Shown here: in pieces, positions 1-6,632 of the stretch | Layout of the letters: each line of letters starts with the position of its first letter | Numbering within the stretch: the stretch's first letter is position 1 | Assembly: GCA_030619405.1 (NCBI GenBank) | Contig: JAUXBK010000152.1 | Span: 1-6,632, forward strand | Direction of reading: 5' to 3' | DNA from: Sedimenticola sp. | Lineage (GTDB): Bacteria > Pseudomonadota > Gammaproteobacteria > Chromatiales > Chromatiaceae | DNA: 6,632 nt | Notes under the pieces: generated by a model | What the model was told of the DNA's origin: nothing | The model's database searches: none | What the model saw: only the letters and a program-made list of their open reading frames with translations | Made by a program: the position numbers and the translations under genes

Positions 1-16
1 CATCCCTGCACGTCGC

Positions 17-57
17 GCAACATCGCAGGAATAGCGGGCTCTCTTTCAAGATGTTGC
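17..57. repeat. 8-bp perfect inverted repeat
   Basis: GCAACATC at 17-24 is the exact reverse complement of GATGTTGC at 50-57, separated by 25 nt. There is no T-run after either arm, so it does not look like an intrinsic terminator in either direction. The arm spacing could suit a dimeric DNA-binding protein or a long-looped RNA hairpin, but an 8-bp match over this distance may also be chance. Confidence 0.35.
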
Positions 58-149
58 AACGCAGCTATCGGTGATTTAGACCGTCGTATGGTCGTAGGTA
101 TTTAGCGTTTGAGGTACTAAGTTAGATCGAAAGAGGATGAGTTCGGGGG

Positions 150-155
150 AAGGAG
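150..155 (+). promoter_or_regulatory. Shine-Dalgarno site deciding a TTG start
   Basis: AAGGAG lies 4 nt before the TTG at 160, within a purine-rich stretch from 145 to 155. The spacing is a little short but usable. It supports TTG at 160 over the next in-frame candidates: TTG at 172, which would be 16 nt away, and the first in-frame ATG at 343, which would remove 61 residues. An in-frame TAA at 118-120 and no ATG or GTG between it and 160 leave no better upstream start. Confidence 0.6.
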
Positions 156-159
156 CGCA

Positions 160-1101
160 TTGGACATCCGTTTGGACAGACGCGTCGAAGAGGCATCCGC
201 ACTCAGAGAGCTGTTTCACGATCAGTGGCTGCATCTGAGACGGCTGCTCAAAAGACATGAACTGGAACGTCTGCGATGGAAACGGGATCAGCAGCGACTG
301 TGCCAGGCGGTGGAGGTCATCGTAGAGGGCACGGACAGCCGGATGCGCGGCGTCAACCGTTATCAGAAACGCCTGCGGAACAGCGCCCGGGGTCTGCTCA
401 GCTATATCGGGCAGATCGTTTCCGAACTCCCCCCGGCCCTGGATCTATGTCGCAACCGGTTTGGCACGGATCCGCTGACCGGCTGCGTTTTCCGGAATCC
501 GGAGCAAATCGCCCGGCTGTTTTCCCAAGGCCGGGAAATCCACTCTTTTTTCCGGGACCCGGCCCATCGGGAGAGAAAGGAGGTGTTTGCCCTGCTGTTT
601 CTCTCTCACAGGGAAAAAAATATCCTCGGCTCGGAGCTTCGGGGCAATCTCATCGTGCGCGAGGTGCGACAGACCCAGGTAGAATTCGGGGGCTACCAGC
701 TGCTGGCCCCCTCCGTTTCTGAAACCCTGGCCAGGAAAGCCCTCAAACAGACCCTGTTCGAGACCAGCGTCGCATATCTTCAGGGGTACATGGCACGCCT
801 GCGTCACGGACTGCTCGATGAGAGTGAACGGGCGGAGCTGCCGGAGCGAGGGGAGGGGGTTGAAAACCCGGAGATCTATCTCCGGGTGCTGGAATGGCTG
901 CTGAGCCTGCCGCTGGATCTGATAAGGATTCAGAGCAATCTGATAATGATCGACAACATGGGAATCGTGTTTCCCACGGGGGCCGATACCGCAGTCAGGG
1001 AACTGCAACTGAAGGAGGTCGGGATCGGCAGGGACCCCGCCAGAGTCGTCACCATCGTGCGTTATCCCCGGGATGAGTTTGACCCGGTCAGCCCTGTTTG
1101 A
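160..1101 (+). CDS. uncharacterised 313-residue soluble protein
   Basis: I do not recognise this protein and assign no function. Translation gives 313 residues from a TTG start with AAGGAG just upstream. No signal peptide or membrane segment is visible. Residues 1-75 are strongly charged and arginine-rich, rich in Leu/Glu/Arg and probably helical. Residues 140-215 look like an ordered core of alternating hydrophobic and charged segments (motifs LLFLSHREKN at 145-154, GNLIVREVR at 162-170, EFGGYQLLAP at 175-184). Residues 218-237 are acidic and probably a linker. Residues 238-313 contain hydrophobic helices (EWLLSLPLDLIRI) and end in the strand-like VVTIVRYPRDEFDP. There are three cysteines (48, 97, 109) but no recognisable metal or nucleotide site. 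Codon use is typical of a real gene here (frequent CTG, G/C third positions). It converges on atpC and overlaps its end by 14 nt, so it belongs to a separate transcription unit; a role linked to ATP synthase is not implied. Confidence 0.82.
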   Translation: MDIRLDRRVEEASALRELFHDQWLHLRRLLKRHELERLRWKRDQQRLCQAVEVIVEGTDSRMRGVNRYQKRLRNSARGLLSYIGQIVSELPPALDLCRNRFGTDPLTGCVFRNPEQIARLFSQGREIHSFFRDPAHRERKEVFALLFLSHREKNILGSELRGNLIVREVRQTQVEFGGYQLLAPSVSETLARKALKQTLFETSVAYLQGYMARLRHGLLDESERAELPERGEGVENPEIYLRVLEWLLSLPLDLIRIQSNLIMIDNMGIVFPTGADTAVRELQLKEVGIGRDPARVVTIVRYPRDEFDPVSPV

Positions 1102-1513
1102 CCTTACGCAGACGATCGATTGCGCGCAGCTGAGCCACCGCCTCGGAGAGTTCGGCCTGTGCCCTGGCATACTCGAAATCGGCCTGCTGCCCTGCCAGCA
1201 TCTCTTCCGCCCGCCGCTTTGCCTCCATCGCCGCCGCTTCATCCAGATCGGCGGCCCGCACGGCGGTGTCCGCCAGCACCGTGACCAGATGGGGCTGCAC
1301 CTCCAGGATCCCGCCTGAGATGTAAAAGCTCTTCATCCCGCCGGACCCCTCATCCACTCTCACCTCGCTCGGTTTCAGCTGGGCCAGCAACGGGGCGTGC
1401 CTTGGTGCAATACCAAGCTCCCCCATGACGCTGGAGGCATAGACCATCTCCGCCAGGCCAGAGTAGATTTCTCCCTCCGCACTGACTATATCCACATGGA
1501 TCGTCATAGCCAT
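1088..1513 (-). CDS. atpC: ATP synthase F1 subunit epsilon
   Basis: Epsilon is part of the central rotor stalk: it binds gamma and the c ring, and in bacteria its C-terminal helices can inhibit ATP hydrolysis. The protein has 141 residues (139 in E. coli). The N-terminal beta-sandwich covers roughly residues 1-86, with GELGIAPRHAPLL at 31-43 and the SGGILEVQP motif at 67-74. An alanine-rich helical hairpin follows (about 88-138), with DLDEAAAMEAKRRAEE at its start. In E. coli the first motif has Gly where this protein has Arg39. The ATG at 1513 is chosen because AAGGGG lies 6 nt upstream and the MAMT start matches E. coli; a second ATG two codons later is possible. It is the last gene of the operon, 21 nt after atpD, and its end overlaps the converging plus-strand gene by 14 nt. 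Confidence 0.97.
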   Translation of the reverse strand: MAMTIHVDIVSAEGEIYSGLAEMVYASSVMGELGIAPRHAPLLAQLKPSEVRVDEGSGGMKSFYISGGILEVQPHLVTVLADTAVRAADLDEAAAMEAKRRAEEMLAGQQADFEYARAQAELSEAVAQLRAIDRLRKVKQG

Positions 1514-1534
1514 CGTGTTCCCCTTGAAACCCTG

Positions 1535-2907
<1,373 letters not shown>

Positions 2908-2911
<4 letters not shown>

Positions 2912-2941
2912 TTCTGGTTCCTCGTCATATCAAAGTTCCTC
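2908..2941 (-). promoter_or_regulatory. possible six-codon leader frame with duplicated ribosome site before atpD
   Basis: On the minus strand an ATG at 2928 opens a frame reading Met-Thr-Arg-Asn-Gln-Lys, and its TGA (2910-2908) overlaps the atpD ATG (2911-2909) as ATGA, an arrangement typical of translational coupling. The heptamer GAGGAAC occurs twice: at 2941-2935, with GAGG 9 nt before the leader ATG, and at 2923-2917, with GAGG 8 nt before the atpD ATG. The second copy lies within the leader frame. Either ribosomes initiate at both starts, or the first copy raises ribosome loading for beta. The frame is too short to have coding statistics, so chance remains quite possible. Confidence 0.3.
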
Positions 2942-2987
2942 TGCACGCCAGACCTTAACAGACCGGTCAGCCTGCGAAAATTCATGC

Positions 2988-3848
2988 TCAAACAGCCGCT
3001 GCGCCACTGACGATCTCGGAGATCTCCTGGGTGATTGCCGCCTGGCGCGCCTTATTGTAGATCAGCTGCAATTCGTCGATGAGCCCGCCGGCATTGTCCG
3101 TCGCTGACTTCATGGCGACCATGCGCGCCGACTGCTCGCAGGCGCCGTTCTCGACCACCGACTGGTAGACCAGCGCCTCGATGTACCGGGTCAGCAGGGT
3201 GTCCAGCACCTCTTTCGAGTCCGGCTCATAGATGTAGTCCCAGTGGTGCTTCAGTTTTTCGTCCTGCTCCCCGGCAATCGGCACCAGCTGCTCCACCGAG
3301 GGGGTCTGGGTCATAGTATTCACGAACCGGTTGTAGGCCACATAGACCCGGTCGATCTCGCCGCTTTCAAAGGCGTTCAGCATCACCTTTACCGTCCCGA
3401 TCAGATCCTCGATATGGGGGGCATCACCCAGATGGGTCGCATGGGCTATCACCCGGCCACCGAAACGTCTGAAGAAAGCCAGCGCCTTGGTGCCGATAAT
3501 GCAGAAATCGATTTCGTGGTCCTGATTCCGGTGCTCTTTTAACTCCCGCATCAGGTGTCTGAACAGATTACTGTTCAGGCCGCCGCAGAGCCCCCGGTCC
3601 GAAGAGACGATGATATAGCCGATCCGCCGCACCTCCCGCTCCCGCATGATCGCAGCCCGGTACTCGGGGTGGGCCAGCTGCAGGTGGCCGATGACGCTAC
3701 GCATCTTTTCCGCGTAGGGCCGGGTGGCGAGCATTCGTTGCTGCGCTTTGCGCATTTTGGCCGCGGCCACCATCTCCATCGCGGAGGTGATCTTCTGTGT
3801 ATTCTGAATGCTGGCGATCTGGGTCCGGATCTCTTTTGCGCCTGCCAT
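2988..3848 (-). CDS. atpG: ATP synthase F1 subunit gamma
   Basis: Gamma is the central rotor shaft; its coiled coil of N- and C-terminal helices turns inside the alpha3beta3 ring and couples proton flow to the catalytic sites. The protein has 286 residues (about 287 in E. coli). The N-terminal helix (about 1-55) carries the conserved IQNTQKITSAMEMVAAAKM segment. The central Rossmann-like domain contains SSDRGLCGGLN at 82-92. The C-terminal helix (about 215-286) has ARMVAMKSATDNAGGLIDEL and ends in ISEIVSGAAAV, as in E. coli. AAGGG lies 7 nt before the ATG, which matches the conserved MAGAKEIR start. The gene begins 37 nt after atpA and is followed by the longest gap in the visible operon, 76 nt, before atpD. 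Nothing is truncated or altered. Confidence 0.99.
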   Translation of the reverse strand: MAGAKEIRTQIASIQNTQKITSAMEMVAAAKMRKAQQRMLATRPYAEKMRSVIGHLQLAHPEYRAAIMREREVRRIGYIIVSSDRGLCGGLNSNLFRHLMRELKEHRNQDHEIDFCIIGTKALAFFRRFGGRVIAHATHLGDAPHIEDLIGTVKVMLNAFESGEIDRVYVAYNRFVNTMTQTPSVEQLVPIAGEQDEKLKHHWDYIYEPDSKEVLDTLLTRYIEALVYQSVVENGACEQSARMVAMKSATDNAGGLIDELQLIYNKARQAAITQEISEIVSGAAAV

Positions 3849-3885
3849 GAATTAACCCTTTGTCTAGTTGCGTCCGATGATGCCG

Positions 3886-5427
3886 TTACCAGGTGTTGTT
3901 GGCCTTGAAATCCTTGATCGCCTCGTGCAGCGCCTGCTCGATCTCATCGTTGTAGTCACCGCTCTCGTTGATACGGTCTATCAGATCCTGGTGGCTGCTG
4001 ACCATATAACCCTGGAGCGCTGACTCGAAGTCAACCACCTTCTTCGCCTCCACATCGTCCAGATAGCCCTGGTTGGCAGCAAACAGGGAGACTGCCATGG
4101 CGGCGACACTCATCGGCGCGTACTGCCCCTGCTTCATCAGTTCGGTGACCCGTTCGCCACGCTCCAGCTGTTTGCGGGTCGCTTCATCCAGGTCGGAGGC
4201 GAACTGGGAGAAGGCCGCCAGCTCGCGGTATTGGGCCAGTGCCAGGCGTACACCACCACCCAGCTTCTTGATTATCTTGGTCTGGGCCGCACCACCGACC
4301 CGGGAGACCGACAGGCCCGCATTGATGGCCGGGCGGATACCGGCGTTGAACAGATCCGACTCGAGGAAGATCTGGCCGTCGGTGATGGAGATCACGTTGG
4401 TGGGCACAAAGGCGGAGACATCTCCGGCCTGGGTCTCGATGATCGGCAGGGCGGTCAGTGAGCCGGTCCTGCCCTTCACTTCACCTTTGGTCGCCTCCTC
4501 GACGAACGCCTCGTTCACCCGGGCGGCACGCTCCAGCAACCGGGAGTGCAGGTAGAAGACGTCGCCGGGATAGGCTTCACGACCCGGGGGCCGGCGCAGC
4601 AGCAGCGATACCTGGCGATAGGCCCAGGCCTGCTTGGTCAGGTCATCGTAGATGATCAGAGCATCTTCACCCCGGTCGCGAAAATACTCACCCATGGCGC
4701 AGCCCGCATAGGGGGCGAGGAACTGCAGCGCCGGGGAGTCGGCGGCCGCGGCCGCCACGATGATGGTGTGCTCCATGGCGCCGTGCTCCTCCAGCTTGCG
4801 CATCACCTGCGCGATCGAGGAGTTTTTCTGGCCGATGGCCACATAGATGCACTTTACCCCGGTGCCCTTCTGGCTGATGATGGCGTCCACCGCGATGGCG
4901 GTCTTGCCGGTCTGCCGGTCACCGATGATCAGTTCCCGCTGGCCGCGGCCGACAGGCACCATGGCATCGATCGCCTTGAGACCGGTCTGCAGCGGCTGGT
5001 CCACCGATTTGCGGGTGATGACGCCGGGCGCCACCTTCTCCAGTGGTGAGGTCTCGGTGGCCTCGATCGGGCCCTTCCCGTCCACCGGGCTGCCGAGGGC
5101 ATCCACCACCCGGCCCAGCAGCGCCTCACCCACCGGCACCTCCAGCACGCGCCCTGTGCATTTCACCGGGTCGCCCTCGGTCAGATGCTTGTAATCTCCC
5201 ATCACCACCGCACCGACGAAGTCGCGCTCCAGGTTCAGGGCCAGCCCGAAGGTGTTACCGGGAAATTCCAGCATCTCGTAGGACATAGCGTCCTCCAACC
5301 CGTAGATACGGGCGATGCCGTCCATCAGGCTGATGATCGTGCCCTCGTTGCGGGCCTCGGTCTTGAGATCGAAATTCTCGATCTTGCTCTTGATCAGTTC
5401 GCTGATCTCGGATGGATTGAGTTGCAT
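3886..5427 (-). CDS. atpA: ATP synthase F1 subunit alpha
   Basis: Alpha alternates with beta in the F1 head, holds non-catalytic nucleotide sites and supplies an arginine to each catalytic site. The protein is 513 residues, the same as E. coli. The N-terminal part (MQLNPSEISELIK) provides the surface that docks the delta subunit. The P-loop GDRQTGKT is at 169-176 with Lys175 and Thr176. The DELSEED-side and crown regions are well conserved, including SLLLRRPPGREAYPGDVF and the run ETQAGDVSAFVPTNVIS at 331-347. The arginine finger is Arg376 in GLSVSRVGGAAQ, at the same number as in E. coli. The C-terminal helical domain ends in IKDFKANNTW. The ATG at 5427 is preceded by a moderate GAGAAG sequence 5 nt upstream, and the gene starts 13 nt after atpH. 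No anomaly is visible. Confidence 0.99.
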   Translation of the reverse strand: MQLNPSEISELIKSKIENFDLKTEARNEGTIISLMDGIARIYGLEDAMSYEMLEFPGNTFGLALNLERDFVGAVVMGDYKHLTEGDPVKCTGRVLEVPVGEALLGRVVDALGSPVDGKGPIEATETSPLEKVAPGVITRKSVDQPLQTGLKAIDAMVPVGRGQRELIIGDRQTGKTAIAVDAIISQKGTGVKCIYVAIGQKNSSIAQVMRKLEEHGAMEHTIIVAAAAADSPALQFLAPYAGCAMGEYFRDRGEDALIIYDDLTKQAWAYRQVSLLLRRPPGREAYPGDVFYLHSRLLERAARVNEAFVEEATKGEVKGRTGSLTALPIIETQAGDVSAFVPTNVISITDGQIFLESDLFNAGIRPAINAGLSVSRVGGAAQTKIIKKLGGGVRLALAQYRELAAFSQFASDLDEATRKQLERGERVTELMKQGQYAPMSVAAMAVSLFAANQGYLDDVEAKKVVDFESALQGYMVSSHQDLIDRINESGDYNDEIEQALHEAIKDFKANNTW

Positions 5428-5440
5428 ATCGGCTTCTCGT

Positions 5441-5980
5441 TTAGATTCCTAATTCGTTCGCCAGTCGTTGCAGTTTGCCCCGCACGGAACCGTCGATCAC
5501 CAGATCGCCGGCACGGATGACAATGCCACCGATCAGATCGGGGTTTTTTTTGCTGCTGATGACGATCTCCCGACCCAGCCTCAGCTTCAGCGCCTCGGCG
5601 ATCTGTTTTTCCTGAGCCGGCTTGACGGCGTAGGCGGATTGCACCTCAACCTTCAGCACCTGCTGCTCTTCCGCTTTCAGCCGCTCATAGATCTCGACGA
5701 TCTCCGGCAGTACACCCAGCCGGTCGTTCTCTGCCAGCAGGCGAACCAGATTACGCCCCTCGTCATCCAGCCTCTCCCCGTCCAGTTCCAGCATCAGCCT
5801 TTCCATATCGGCCCTTGCGAACAGGGGGTCCCGAATCAGAGCCGCTATGTCGGGCTGTTTCACCACTTCCGCCAGAAAAGCGAGCATTTCGGACCAGTGG
5901 TCGAAACTGTCCGTCTCCCTGGCACGTTCCGTGATCGCCTCTGCATAGGGCCGGGCGACTGTTTTAGCTTCTACCGCCAT
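5441..5980 (-). CDS. atpH: ATP synthase subunit delta (OSCP-type stator)
   Basis: Delta sits on top of F1 and joins the alpha N-termini to the C-terminus of the b dimer, holding the stator against rotation. The protein has 179 residues (177 in E. coli). The N-terminal six-helix domain (about 1-105) begins with the usual ARPYAEAI motif at 9-16. The C-terminal domain holds the family signature GGIVIRAGDLVIDGSVRGKL at 151-170, followed by QRLANELGI. The ATG at 5980 is supported by AGGGTG 5 nt upstream, which overlaps the atpF stop region; AAGGAG further upstream is 15 nt away and less likely to act. Codons for Lys144-Lys145-Asn146 contain a run of eight A on the coding strand (5551-5544), but the frame is intact. 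It begins 9 nt after atpF. Confidence 0.98.
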   Translation of the reverse strand: MAVEAKTVARPYAEAITERARETDSFDHWSEMLAFLAEVVKQPDIAALIRDPLFARADMERLMLELDGERLDDEGRNLVRLLAENDRLGVLPEIVEIYERLKAEEQQVLKVEVQSAYAVKPAQEKQIAEALKLRLGREIVISSKKNPDLIGGIVIRAGDLVIDGSVRGKLQRLANELGI

Positions 5981-5989
5981 GGTCGCACC

Positions 5990-6460
5990 CTATATCTCCT
6001 TGGCCAGAGAATCGACGATCTCCTGGTGGGCGGTGGCGTTGATCTCCTTGTGGAGTATCTTCTCCGCGCCGATGACCGCCAGTTCCGCCACCTTGCCGCG
6101 CAACTGCTCGCGGGCGCGATTGATCTCCTGCTCGATCTCGGCCCGGGCCGCTGTCAGCAGGCGTTCACCCTCGCCATGGGCATTGGTTTTAGCTTCGTCC
6201 ACGATCTCCGCGGCCCGCTTCTGCGCCTGTCCCACGATATCCGCGGCCTGAGCCTTGGCATCGCGCAGCACCTCTTTTACCCGTTCTTTGGCCAGTTCCT
6301 GCTCGTGCTGACCTCGTTCTCCTGCGGCCAGACCGTCGGCTATACCCTTGCGGCGCTCTTCGAGGGCACCCATAATCGGGGTCCAGATGAATTTCATCGT
6401 GAACCACACGAACACCACGAAGGAGAGCAGCTGACCGATAAGTGTCAGATTGATGTTCAT
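5990..6460 (-). CDS. atpF: ATP synthase Fo subunit b
   Basis: Subunit b forms the dimeric peripheral stalk: one membrane helix anchors it beside subunit a, and a long right-handed coiled coil reaches up to delta. The protein is 156 residues, the E. coli length. Residues about 4-26 are the membrane segment (LIGQLLSFVVFVWFTMKF). Arg36, in ALEERRKGIADGL, matches the conserved Arg36 of E. coli b. Residues about 30-135 are highly charged and alanine-rich, as expected for the coiled-coil tether and dimerisation regions. The C-terminal part (VAELAVIGAEKILHKEI) is the delta-binding end. Only one b-type gene is visible, so this is the homodimeric form rather than the b/b' pair of phototrophs and some other bacteria. 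The start has a weak ribosome site: GGGG lies 10 nt upstream and AGG directly abuts the ATG. Confidence 0.98.
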   Translation of the reverse strand: MNINLTLIGQLLSFVVFVWFTMKFIWTPIMGALEERRKGIADGLAAGERGQHEQELAKERVKEVLRDAKAQAADIVGQAQKRAAEIVDEAKTNAHGEGERLLTAARAEIEQEINRAREQLRGKVAELAVIGAEKILHKEINATAHQEIVDSLAKEI

Positions 6461-6515
6461 CCTGGAAATACCCCGTTTTCAGGCGAGATGCTAGTCGCTG
6501 CGACCATCACCTGGT

Positions 6516-6632
6516 TCAGCCGGCAACGGCAAACAGAATATACATGGCCAGGCCCACCGCGATCATGGGCACGGCGTCGACCAGGCCCATGACGATGAAG
6601 AACTGGGTACGCAGCATCGGGATCAGTTCCGG
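6516..6632 (-). CDS. atpE: ATP synthase Fo subunit c, C-terminal part (cut by window edge)
   Basis: Subunit c forms the membrane ring that turns as protons pass through Fo. Only the last 38 residues are in the window; the frame opens exactly on a codon at 6632 and ends with TGA at 6518-6516. The visible part is the end of the polar loop (PELIPMLRTQ) and the second membrane helix (FFIVMGLVDA through LFAVAG). The proton-carrying Asp in GLVDA, encoded at 6578-6576, aligns with Asp61 of E. coli. A carboxylate Asp followed by Ala, not the Glu-Ser/Thr pair of sodium-binding rings, points to proton coupling, although the first helix cannot be checked. The final residue Gly extends one beyond E. coli. 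A 55-nt gap separates it from atpF. Confidence 0.97.
   Translation of the reverse strand, partial: PELIPMLRTQFFIVMGLVDAVPMIAVGLAMYILFAVAG

Larger units (their letters stand above)
1..159. other. non-coding stretch upstream of the plus-strand gene
   Basis: I find no convincing gene here. The part from about 65 to 130 is more AT-rich than the rest of the window, which fits a promoter region for the gene starting at 160. No hexamer pair is close enough to the sigma-70 consensus to name a promoter; the best pair is TTTAGA at 75-80 and TATTTA at 99-104. An inverted repeat lies at 17-57. A minus-strand ATG at position 3 (and another at 23) could in principle begin a gene running off the left edge, but neither has a well-spaced Shine-Dalgarno sequence and too little is visible to judge. 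Confidence 0.5.

Noticed and set aside
1..23. Minus-strand ATG codons at 3 and 23 as the start of a divergent gene
   Set aside because: Neither has a properly spaced ribosome site, and at most seven codons are visible, so no gene can be supported.
79..93. Small hairpin GACCGTCGTATGGTC
   Set aside because: The stem is six pairs including a G-T pair with a three-base loop and no T-run. It is too weak to call a terminator or a regulatory structure.
75..104. Possible sigma-70 promoter, TTTAGA (75-80) and TATTTA (99-104), spacing 18
   Set aside because: The hexamers match the consensus at only 4 of 6 and 3 of 6 positions, which is no better than expected by chance in an AT-richer stretch.
445..1242. 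A 265-codon minus-strand frame overlapping the unknown gene and the end of atpC
   Set aside because: It would run through atpC in another frame. The plus-strand frame over the same bases has a better ribosome site, more protein-like composition and better codon use.
4073..4555. Plus-strand open frames opposite atpA, including this one of 160 codons
   Set aside because: They are antisense to the conserved alpha subunit, and their Arg/Ser/Pro-rich translations resemble no protein family.
6494..6504. Palindrome GTCGCTGCGAC in the atpE-atpF gap
   Set aside because: As RNA it gives only a four-pair stem with a three-base loop and no T-run. It may affect message stability, but nothing in the sequence makes that more than a guess.
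5468..6592. A 374-codon open frame on the plus strand opposite atpH, atpF and the end of atpE
   Set aside because: It crosses three certain genes on the other strand, and its translation shows no coherent domain. It is a by-product of the codon bias of the sense genes.

Overview
The window holds the distal part of an F1Fo ATP synthase operon on the minus strand and, converging on its 3' end, one uncharacterised gene on the plus strand. In operon order (right to left) the subunits are c (atpE, only its last 38 residues are inside the window), b (atpF), delta (atpH), alpha (atpA), gamma (atpG), beta (atpD) and epsilon (atpC). This is the classical bacterial order E-F-H-A-G-D-C; genes for subunit a and any atpI would lie beyond the right edge. 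All complete subunits are intact, lie within a few residues of the Escherichia coli lengths, and keep their catalytic and proton-carrying residues.

The proteins look gammaproteobacterial. Subunit b is 156 residues and subunit alpha 513 residues, as I recall for E. coli. Beta has the DNIYRYT form of the motif more often seen as DNIFRFT, and the c subunit C-terminus closely resembles the E. coli protein. Base composition is fairly GC-rich with strong G/C preference at third codon positions. I cannot fix genus or family from this; an environmental gammaproteobacterium rather than an enteric one is an inference, supported by the unfamiliar gene next to atpC in place of the common glmU.

Layout: 1-159 is non-coding as far as I can see and is probably the 5' region of the plus-strand gene, with one inverted repeat and no convincing promoter. 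160-1101 (+) encodes a 313-residue soluble protein of unknown function, starting at TTG. 1088-6632 (-) is the atp operon; its gaps of 9 to 76 nt suggest a single transcript. The two transcription units run tail to tail and their coding ends overlap by 14 nt, so neither has room for a terminator outside the other gene.

The encoded subunits assemble into the membrane rotary machine. The c ring turns as protons cross the membrane and drives gamma and epsilon inside the alpha3beta3 hexamer, while b and delta form the stator. I see no new defence, mobile or regulatory system. The points worth a second look are the unknown gene, the overlapping convergent ends, and a possible six-codon leader frame with a duplicated Shine-Dalgarno element before atpD.
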